Part shown: piece after piece, positions 1-6,900 of the stretch
How positions within the stretch are numbered: the first letter of the stretch is position 1
Layout: the number at the start of each line of letters is the position of its first letter
From: JAVBMC01 sp031552845
GTDB taxonomy: Bacteria; Verrucomicrobiota; Kiritimatiellia; RFP12; DVOR01
Assembly: GCA_031552845.1 (NCBI GenBank)
Contig: JAVBMC010000058.1
Coordinates: 1-11,040, forward strand
Length of the DNA: 11,040 nt
Reading direction: 5' to 3'
Notes under the pieces: generated by a model
Databases searched by the model: none
What the model was told of the DNA's origin: nothing
The model's input: only the letters and a program-made list of their open reading frames with translations
Made by a program: the position numbers and the translations under genes

Positions 1-14
1 GGGGATAAAAGCTC

Positions 15-38
15 ACGCGGAGACGCGGAGGCGCGGAG
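15..38. repeat. Short tandem array of three GC-rich 8-mers
   Basis: Two perfect copies of ACGCGGAG (15-22, 23-30) are followed by one variant GCGCGGAG (31-38), without spacers. The array lies in non-coding DNA downstream of the leftward permease gene. I associate similar purine-rich 'CGCGGAG' strings with dispersed intergenic repeats in Verrucomicrobiota and Lentisphaerota-like genomes, but that is recollection and not shown by this window. No function can be assigned. Confidence 0.6.
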
Positions 39-117
39 AGGAGGGTTGGCATTACCGCGACTTCACCGATTTTCACCGACTTCGTCGAAAGGACACACGC
101 CATTACCCCGCTCGGCG

Positions 118-130
118 GTTTCGGCGAAAC
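118..130. repeat. Small perfect inverted repeat
   Basis: GTTTCG and CGAAAC are separated by a single G, giving a hairpin with about five usable base pairs. It lies downstream of the permease stop codon on the minus strand. It has no adjoining T-run, so it is not a convincing intrinsic terminator by itself. Confidence 0.35.
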
Positions 131-156
131 ACGCCCTACCCGCTGACGCACACAAT

Positions 157-174
157 GCCGGCGGGGACGCCGGC
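157..174 (-). terminator. GC-rich stem-loop after the ABC permease gene
   Basis: GCCGGCG and CGCCGGC form a perfect 7-bp stem around a 4-nt loop, 20 nt beyond the permease stop codon in the direction of its transcription. It could end the ABC operon message or protect its 3' end. It lacks the T-tract of a classical intrinsic terminator: on the minus strand it is followed by ATTGTGTG. It may instead be one copy of a dispersed GC-rich repeat, since strings of the type 'GCGCCGGCGTCCCCGCC' recur in genomes of this sort. The hairpin is seen directly. Its role is inferred. Confidence 0.35.
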
Positions 175-193
175 GCTCCCAGCTTATTACCTA

Positions 194-2977
194 TTACTTG
201 GAGCCTTGCGCAAAGCGCCGGGTGTAGAGGTAGATGGGGAGGAGGCCGTAGAGGAGGCCGAGGAGGAGTGTGAAGCCGATGCCTTGGCCGATGAGTGCCC
301 AGGGGATGCGCAGGACGATGGGGAGTCCGCCGAAGGGCATCCAGGCGCGGGTCCAGGCGGTGAATGTCCAGCCGATGATGATGCCGAAGAGGAGGCTCAT
401 GAGGATGCCGAGGAGGAGTTGGAGGGCGGCTTCGGAGAGGAGTTGGGCGCGGAGTTGGCGGGTGGTCATGCCGATGGTGCGCAGGAGGGCGAATTCGTTC
501 TCACGGGTGCGGATGTTGGCCTGTATAATGGAAATAACGCCAACCAGAAGAAGCGCGAGCGACCAGAAGGGAATGCGGGCGAGCGCACCGATGAGTTCGG
601 CGCCGTGGGCGATGGTGCCATCGGCGATTTCGTCACGGAGTTGGAGGGTGACGCGGGTTTCAGCGGAGGGGCGCCCTGCTCCACGGCCTGTGGGTTTGGC
701 TTGTTCTTGGAGCGCGGCGTAGCGTTGTTTGAAGGTAGCATCGACAGCGGCGTAGTCGGCGCCGGGTTTGAGGTTGAACCATGCGAATTGAGAGCGGCCG
801 AGGGGTTGGACGAAGGGCCCGGGGCGGGTGGCGTCGTCGGCCTCAAAGTCGGCGAGGGTGGAGCGTAGGACGAAGAGGGGCGCGAGTGTGCCGAGGGGGG
901 CGCCTTCGCGGGCGCGGAGTCCGGCGCGGGCGGTGAAGAGGTGCCAGTTGACGTCGGTGATGCCGGTGATGGTCCAGCTGCGTTTGAGGAGTTCGCCGGT
1001 GTGGCTGAGTTTGCAGACGGTGAGGGTGTCGCCGAGTTTGAAGCCGCCTTGTCGGGCGAACATCATGGGGATGACGCAGCCGTCGCCCTGGAGGGTAAGG
1101 GGTTGACCGTCGAGTCCACGCAGAGTGGAGGGGATCTGTTCGAGCCCCATGACGAGGAGGTTGTTTTGGCTGGGGGGCGTGCCGGCAGTTTGTGCAAGGT
1201 GTTGGAGGATGGGTTCGTCGAGGACGTATTGTTTGGCGCTGAAGGTGCGGAAATCTTGGACGCCGGGGATGGCGGCGAAGTCTTGTGCTTGTTCAGCGGT
1301 AAGGCCGTTGGGTTCGAAGGCGGCGATGACGTCGGGCAGCGTGCGGCTGGGGACGAAGGGTTGCATCATGGAGGCGCCCCAGATTTGGATGGCGCAATAG
1401 GAGCCTAGGCCGGCGGTGACGGTGATGATGAGCGCAAGGGTACGCTGCGGGGAACGTCCGGCGGCTTGGGTGAGGAGGGGCGAGATAACGCGCGAAGCGA
1501 GGGCATCGGCAAGGCGGATGACGAGGGGCGTGATTTTGAGCAGGCCGTAGATGTGGAAGGGGAGTCCGACGAAGAGGATGAGCAGGCTGCGGGTCATTGC
1601 AGAGCAGTGGAAAGGAAGTAGGAGCAGCAGGGGCGCGGGGATGAAGATGAGGGCAAGCAGGGTGTAGAGCGCAGGGGGGAGTTGGAGGCTGAGGAAGGTT
1701 TGGGACTTTTGCGTGCGGAGGGTGGCGGCTTCTTCGGCGTGCATCGCGAGGGTGGAGAGGGGTTCAAGCGTGCAGAGGCGGCGGATGGGTTTGCAGACGG
1801 CGATGGTGTTGACGACGGCAAGCGGCAACGCGGTGTAGAGGGGTGTGAGAAGCCAGACGCGCAGGGGCATTCCGTCGGGGTAGGTTTCGGGACCTTGGAT
1901 GCGGACGAAGATGGCGACGAGCACAAGGCCGATGAGTGATCCGGCGAGCCAAGCGATGAGGCTGAAGATGGCGGTTTCGGCGGCGGCCATGCGGACGATT
2001 TGGCGGCCCGTGGCGCCGAGCACGCGGTAGAGGGCGAAGATGCGCAGGCGCGCGCTTAGGCCAATGCGTACGGCGGTGCCGGTGAGGCAGGCGGCCGTGA
2101 GGAGCGCGAGGGTGATCATGAGAGGAATTTGGCGGCTGATATTGCGCAGGAGGTCGGTGCGGAGTTCGTTGGTGAGGCCGTGACGGTCGAGCACGGTGAC
2201 GCCGGTTTTGTCGCCGGCGGCGGTGATGATGGCTTCGCGGAGGGTTTGGGCGGAGGTGTCGGAGCCGGTTGTGCAGAGCAGGAGGTTGCAGTCTTCAGCG
2301 GTGTAGCCGGGCATGAGGAGTTCAAATGCATCGGGGGAGATGTAGGCGGTGGGGAAACCGCTGACGAGGCGGCGGGGTTGGAGGTAACCGACGATGGTGA
2401 CTTGGGCGACGCCGCGGGAGGTGGAGAGTTGGACGGTACTGCCGAGTGCAGGCGCGGGGAAGTCGCGGTCGGTAAAGGCGGTGGCCATGAGGACGACTTC
2501 GGCGGCGTCTTCATCACTCGACGGCCAGCGGCCTTCGGTGAGGAGTTGCTGGGGGTCGGCGGGCTGGTATTGGAGGACGTTGATGCCGCCAACGCTGAGG
2601 GGCGGGGCTTTGGCGAGTTCGCGGTCGGCAGCTTCGGTGCGGAGCTGCATGCGGAAGACGGCGACGGCGACGGATTCTTTCACGAGGGGGTGGGCGCGGA
2701 CAGCGGCGAGGACTTCGGAGGGGATGAGCGCGAAGGGTGAACCGGAGGCGAGCTCTTGCATGCCGAGGCCTTTTTTGACGGCAATGCCGGCGCGGGCGCT
2801 GGAGACCCAGCAGTCGTAGGGGCGGGTCATTTCGTACGAAAGCGTGCTGCGTTGGGCGAGCGTAGTCTGCGCGAAGGCGAAGGTCCACGTGAGCAGGGCC
2901 GCAGCACCGCAACAGCCGAGGATAATGGTGAAGCTGCGGACGAAACCGGCGCGGACGAAGAGTTTGGAGAGCTGCAT
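194..2977 (-). CDS. ABC transporter permease with two FtsX domains
   Basis: Predicted inner-membrane subunit of a type VII (MacB/LolCE-like) ABC system. These use ATP in the cytoplasm to drive work on the periplasmic side, such as lipoprotein release or export of peptides and small molecules. The 927 residues show about ten hydrophobic helices in the expected two-module order: helix near 14-36, periplasmic domain about 37-280, three helices (283-303, 334-358, 374-395), two more (434-456, 464-482), helix 510-531, second periplasmic domain about 532-800, then three helices (803-820, 851-875, 892-916). Both FtsX modules carry the cytoplasmic coupling signature, 'ALYRVLGATGRQI' (315-327) and 'ALLRTIGMTTRQL' (830-842), which contacts the ATPase. 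The ATG start lies 3 nt after the ATPase stop codon, so translation is probably coupled. The spacer has no good Shine-Dalgarno. No membrane-fusion adaptor is next to it, so the substrate is unknown. Family assignment is firm; the cargo is not. Confidence 0.9.
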   Translation of the reverse strand: MQLSKLFVRAGFVRSFTIILGCCGAAALLTWTFAFAQTTLAQRSTLSYEMTRPYDCWVSSARAGIAVKKGLGMQELASGSPFALIPSEVLAAVRAHPLVKESVAVAVFRMQLRTEAADRELAKAPPLSVGGINVLQYQPADPQQLLTEGRWPSSDEDAAEVVLMATAFTDRDFPAPALGSTVQLSTSRGVAQVTIVGYLQPRRLVSGFPTAYISPDAFELLMPGYTAEDCNLLLCTTGSDTSAQTLREAIITAAGDKTGVTVLDRHGLTNELRTDLLRNISRQIPLMITLALLTAACLTGTAVRIGLSARLRIFALYRVLGATGRQIVRMAAAETAIFSLIAWLAGSLIGLVLVAIFVRIQGPETYPDGMPLRVWLLTPLYTALPLAVVNTIAVCKPIRRLCTLEPLSTLAMHAEEAATLRTQKSQTFLSLQLPPALYTLLALIFIPAPLLLLLPFHCSAMTRSLLILFVGLPFHIYGLLKITPLVIRLADALASRVISPLLTQAAGRSPQRTLALIITVTAGLGSYCAIQIWGASMMQPFVPSRTLPDVIAAFEPNGLTAEQAQDFAAIPGVQDFRTFSAKQYVLDEPILQHLAQTAGTPPSQNNLLVMGLEQIPSTLRGLDGQPLTLQGDGCVIPMMFARQGGFKLGDTLTVCKLSHTGELLKRSWTITGITDVNWHLFTARAGLRAREGAPLGTLAPLFVLRSTLADFEADDATRPGPFVQPLGRSQFAWFNLKPGADYAAVDATFKQRYAALQEQAKPTGRGAGRPSAETRVTLQLRDEIADGTIAHGAELIGALARIPFWSLALLLVGVISIIQANIRTRENEFALLRTIGMTTRQLRAQLLSEAALQLLLGILMSLLFGIIIGWTFTAWTRAWMPFGGLPIVLRIPWALIGQGIGFTLLLGLLYGLLPIYLYTRRFAQGSK

Positions 2978-2980
2978 GGA

Positions 2981-3715
2981 TTAGGCGTTCTTGCGGATGA
3001 TCTGGAGGTATTGACGGGAGACTTCGTCAGCTTGGCCACGGCCTTGGAATTGGGAGTGGATGCGCCCGTCGGTGAGGATGCAAACGGTTTCGGCGGCGGC
3101 AGCAACGACGGGGTCGTGGCTGACGAGGAGGATGGTGGTGCCGAAGTCTTTGTTAATCTGGGCGAGGAGACTGCAGAAGTCGTGCCCGGCGTGGATGTCG
3201 AGATTGCCGGTGGGTTCGTCGGCAAGAATGATTTGCGGTTGGATGAGGAGCGTGCGGGCAATGGCGGCGCGCTGGCGCTCGCCCCCGCTGAGCTGGGCGG
3301 GGTAATGCCTGCGGCGGGGAGCGAGGCCTAAGCGCACCAAAACTTTGTCGAGCTCGGCGGGGTCGGGTTTGCGGCCGTCGAGGGTGAGGGAGAGGGTGAT
3401 GTTGTCTTCGAGCGTGAGGGTGGGGATGAGGTTGAAGTCTTGAAAGATGACGCCGGTTGAGCGGCGGCGCAGGAGGGTGCGGGCGTCGTCGTCGAGGTCT
3501 GCAAGGTTGGTGCCGCCGACGGTAACGGTGCCGGAATCGGGCAGGAGGAGTCCGGCGGCGAGGTGCAACAGGGTGCTTTTGCCGGAGCCGCTGGGGCCCA
3601 TTACCGCGAAAAAGGAGCCTTTGGGGACGGTGAAGGTGACATCGTGCAGCACGTCGACCCGGCTGTCGGCGGTGGTGAATCCTTTGGTGACGTTTTGGAA
3701 GACTAGGTCGTGCAT
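2981..3715 (-). CDS. ABC transporter ATP-binding protein, LolD/MacB type
   Basis: Cytoplasmic ATPase partner of the downstream FtsX-type permease. The 244 residues carry every expected motif: Walker A GPSGSGKST (40-48), Q-loop Gln92 in 'VIFQDFNL', signature LSGGERQR (142-149), Walker B IILADEP with catalytic Glu167, D-loop NLD (171-173) and switch His200 in 'LLVSHD'. The 'GVIFQDFNLIPTLT' segment and compact length fit the LolD/MacB/FtsE class. I chose the ATG at 3715 because homology begins there ('MHDLVFQNVTKGF') and a GGAG lies 5 nt upstream. The frame stays open to an ATG at 3805 and a TTG at 3808, which would add about 30 residues rich in Arg and Pro that do not look like ABC sequence and lack a ribosome-binding site. 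First gene of a two-gene operon. LolD and MacB cannot be told apart from this sequence alone. Confidence 0.92.
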   Translation of the reverse strand: MHDLVFQNVTKGFTTADSRVDVLHDVTFTVPKGSFFAVMGPSGSGKSTLLHLAAGLLLPDSGTVTVGGTNLADLDDDARTLLRRRSTGVIFQDFNLIPTLTLEDNITLSLTLDGRKPDPAELDKVLVRLGLAPRRRHYPAQLSGGERQRAAIARTLLIQPQIILADEPTGNLDIHAGHDFCSLLAQINKDFGTTILLVSHDPVVAAAAETVCILTDGRIHSQFQGRGQADEVSRQYLQIIRKNA

Positions 3716-3720
3716 GGAGG

Positions 3721-3724
3721 CTCC
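3721..3724 (-). promoter_or_regulatory. Ribosome-binding site that decides the ATPase start
   Basis: On the minus strand GGAG stands 5 nt before the ATG at 3715. It is the only convincing Shine-Dalgarno-like site before any gene start in this window. It favours this start over the upstream in-frame ATG at 3805. Confidence 0.5.
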
Positions 3725-3817
3725 GAGAGGGCGGGTTCTGAATTGTTGCTCAAAAGGTAAACGTAGGAGATAACGGCGGGGTTCATGGAAAATTGGGGCT
3801 GGCATCAAAACAAGCGT

Positions 3818-3829
3818 GGGGTAAACCCC
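3818..3829. promoter_or_regulatory. Palindrome GGGGTAAACCCC, possible operator or hairpin
   Basis: GGGGT and ACCCC flank AA, giving a near-perfect dyad about 100 nt before each of the two divergent coding starts. On the plus strand it is followed by GTTTTAA, which resembles a weak rightward terminator, but no rightward gene precedes it. A site for a dimeric regulator acting on one or both divergent units is an alternative. The dyad is seen; both roles are inferred. Confidence 0.3.
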
Positions 3830-3875
3830 GTTTTAAGGGATTTACCTACTTTCCGGCAGGGGAGCTTGTTTGCTG

Positions 3876-3905
3876 TTTACGCGGCCTCCTTAAATATGGT
3901 ATCAT
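3876..3905 (+). promoter_or_regulatory. Weak candidate sigma-70 promoter for the beta-helix gene
   Basis: TTTACG (3876-3881) and TATCAT (3900-3905) are 18 bp apart and would place the start of transcription within a few bases of the ATG at 3915. An alternative pair is TTGTTT (3866-3871) and TTAAAT (3890-3895), also 18 bp apart, giving a leader of roughly a dozen bases. Neither matches consensus well, and no Shine-Dalgarno is visible before the ATG. Confidence 0.25.
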
Positions 3906-3914
3906 AAACGCACT

Positions 3915-6900
3915 ATGAAAACAAACTTTACTGCGATACTTGCGATCTGCCTGCTGGGCGCGACCGGGTTGCGCGCGGCGACGACTTATTACGTTTCCCC
4001 CTACGGAGACGACTCGGCTGCCGGGACGAGCTGGAGTGGAGCTTTGACGACCATTCAAGCTGCAGTGAATAAAGCGGCGGCGGGCGATACCGTGGTGGTC
4101 ACTAACGGCACTTATAGTTTGGGCGGCATTGTGACGACGAACGGAACCTATCAGCTCAACAACCGCGTGTATATCACAAAGGACATCACCGTCAAGAGCG
4201 TGAATGGCCCCAACGTGACGATCATCAAAGGCGTGGGTTCTTATGACACGCAGGCGAGAACCGGCTATTCGCGCTGCGTGTACATGAACCAAGGTTATCT
4301 GGACGGCTTTACGCTGGAGAGCGGCTGTACCTATGCTTATGGTTTGTGGCCGAACATCTCTTGCGGTGGCGGCCTTTACTTTGATGCCACTGTTTTGGCG
4401 GCGAGTGCGTTGAATAACACTGTACGTGTCCAACGCTGTATATTCAAGAACAACACCGGGCATATCGGCGGCGGCCTCTATACGCACCATAATGTAAATG
4501 GCCAGCTTCCGGTTATTGCCAACTGCGTGTTCGACAGCAACACCAGCGTCGCAGCGTATGGCGGCGGCGCCAACACGATCCGCGCTTTCAACTGTTACTT
4601 CGTCAACAACCGATATTCAAACCTCAATGTCAGTTCAGGTGTTTCGAGCGTCGATACCGATGGCGAGTATAACATGGCCGCCAACTGCGTGTTCGATCCA
4701 TCGACCGCGCAAGGTATCAACGGACGGGTGTATGTGTACAATTCCATTATCGCATCGACCGTAACCGCCACCTACGACAAAGGCGGCAACAAGGTCAACG
4801 CGCCCAATTTGAACACCACCACCTACCGCCCTGCTCCGAATTCACCTTGTATCAACTCCGGCACAAGAACAATGACGGGCGGCTCGCATGTGTTTCCCTC
4901 TGCCCTCACCAACGACTTTGCCTCCTATGGCCGCACCAATGGCGTGATTGATATGGGGCCTGTCGAGTGGTGGCTCTACCCGACGGAAAACCTGAATACC
5001 GTTGGAACGACCGATGACATCAAGCTGACGTGGAGCTCCGTGATCGATGCCGATGGTTATTACGTCCACCGCTCGTTGACCGATAGTTTTACATCCTCGA
5101 CGCGCCTGACGCCCTCGCCGCTTCCCACAACGTCATCGTCATACACCGATTCAACCGTGGTGGTCGGCGTGACGAACTACTACTGGCTGGTCGCGACCAA
5201 CCGTACCGTAGAGAACGCGACTACCTATTCTATCGCCGGTCCCAAAGGCGGCTATCGGGTTCCCCTACTCACGCTCTCCGAAACCCAGCATAACTTCCCA
5301 ATGGCTGGCGGCAGCGCCTCCTTTACGGTAACCTCTAATATGGCTTGGCGCGTACGCACTACGGAAACCTTTATCCACATCACGCAAACCGCAAACGGCG
5401 TCAACTACACGGTCGATGCCACCGAACTCAGTTCCGCCCGCTCAGGACTGATCATTGTTTCAACAATAGATAACTCCCTAGCGGTGACCAACACCATCAC
5501 TCAAGATGGCGGTGCCCAAGTTGCCCAGCCTGTAAGTTCTCCGCCGAGTGGCTATCGCTTTAAAAACAGCCAAGCAATCCGACTTACTTGCGCAACCGCC
5601 AACGCCGATATCTTCTACACAACTGACGGATCCCTTCCCGACACTAGCGACTACAGCACCCCGCCATGGTATTTAAACACCCCCTTCACAATCACGCGCT
5701 CAACAACAGTCAAGGCGCAAGCAACAATGCAGGGCATGTTGCCCAGCACTGTGCTAACAGCAAACTTTTATCGTCTCTATGAGTTTACTGCCACGCACTC
5801 CGGCGGGACCACAAACGGCTGGTATACCGATGGCGAAAATATCACGCTTGAAGCAACTAACCGTGTGGGTTATGTCTTCACCGAGTGGACCGGCTGGACG
5901 AACACCGTGGACAACCCGGTCGAGTTCGCGATGCCGGAAGAAGACGTCGCTGTCGTCGGCAACTATCTACCAATCACGCCGACAGGCCTGAGCCCCTCCG
6001 ACGGCGCAACTGTTTCACCTTATGCCATTCTCTCCGTAACGCCGGAGGAAGGTATCGAACATGTACGTTGGACGGTTAACGGAACAACCTACACAACTTC
6101 CGGCGACAACATGTTCACCACCAACCTGACAGCGCTGCTTCCCCGTGGCCATAGTTACGAATGGTTTGTTGAATTCGGTATCGGCACCGAATGGTCAAAG
6201 CACTCTGCAACCAACACCTTTTTCTTCGCATCCATCAGCCAGCTCTTCGTCAGCTTGAAGGGCAATGGCGCAGATGGGTTGACATGGGCAACCGCCTACA
6301 CCAACATCCAAGACGCCGTCGATCATGCGCTCGCCGGTTATACCATCTTGGTTACTAACGGCGTCTACGACGTCGGCGCGCACGCAGTTGCTGGTGATGT
6401 GCTGCCTTCGCGTGTTGTCATTAACAAGGCGATCACCTTGACCAGCGTCAATGGCGCAGGCTTCACCGAAATCCGTGGCGAAGGCACCTACCGCAATAAC
6501 CCGACAGCCGTCCGCTGCATCAATGCCACAACCAATGCCATCATCGAAGGCTTCACGCTGGCGCAAGGCGTGACACGTTATTTCAATGGATCAATCACAG
6601 ACCCGCAGTATTATGGCGCGGCTCTGCTGGCGAGCAATCCGGCCAACACAACAAACATCCTGCGCCGCTGCATCGTGCTCGGCAATACGGGACAAGGCGG
6701 AACAATCACAGAAGGCGGCCCGGGCACGCTGCTGGTGGACAACTGCCTGCTCTACGACAACAAAGGCGGGGCCGTGATTTATATTCACAACCAAGGCACG
6801 ATCCGCCTTGCCAACTGCACCATCGTCGACCAGACGGTATCAGGCAACAATCTGTATAACGTTTCGTTCAACGGTAATTTCCGGACAGACAATTCATTGT

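Larger units (their letters stand above)
3716..3914. promoter_or_regulatory. Divergent intergenic region between the ABC operon and the beta-helix gene
   Basis: This stretch separates two oppositely oriented transcription units and must hold the promoters of both unless distal ones exist. It is visibly more AT-rich than the flanking coding DNA, especially at 3830-3912. It contains a 12-bp palindrome (3818-3829) and recurring GTAAAC/GTTTAC strings near 3756, 3821 and 3875. No convincing minus-strand promoter stood out. On the plus strand a CCTCCTT (3886-3892) reads as AAGGAGG on the minus strand, but no start codon follows at a useful distance. Confidence 0.5.

Noticed and set aside
15..38. 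CRISPR array
   Set aside because: The repeats are 8 bp, directly adjacent, without spacers, and no cas gene is nearby.
155..868. Open frame for an acidic 237-residue protein on the plus strand inside the permease gene
   Set aside because: Composition is Glu/Gly/Ala/Asp low-complexity caused by reading the opposite strand of a GC-rich gene. No domain is recognisable, and the permease on the other strand is clear.
3716..3808. N-terminal extension of the ATPase to the ATG at 3805 or TTG at 3808
   Set aside because: The added residues do not resemble ABC ATPases, no ribosome-binding site precedes those codons, and a GGAG is well placed before the ATG at 3715.
3818..3836. Rightward intrinsic terminator (GGGG/CCCC hairpin then TTTT)
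   Set aside because: No rightward gene lies upstream to be terminated and the T-run is short. It is kept only as a palindrome of unknown role.
3846..4490. Minus-strand frame of 214 codons overlapping the start of the beta-helix gene
   Set aside because: It is the shadow of the signal peptide and first helix coils, with no recognisable domain. The AAGGAGG string (minus strand, 3886-3892) lies inside this frame without a suitable start after it.
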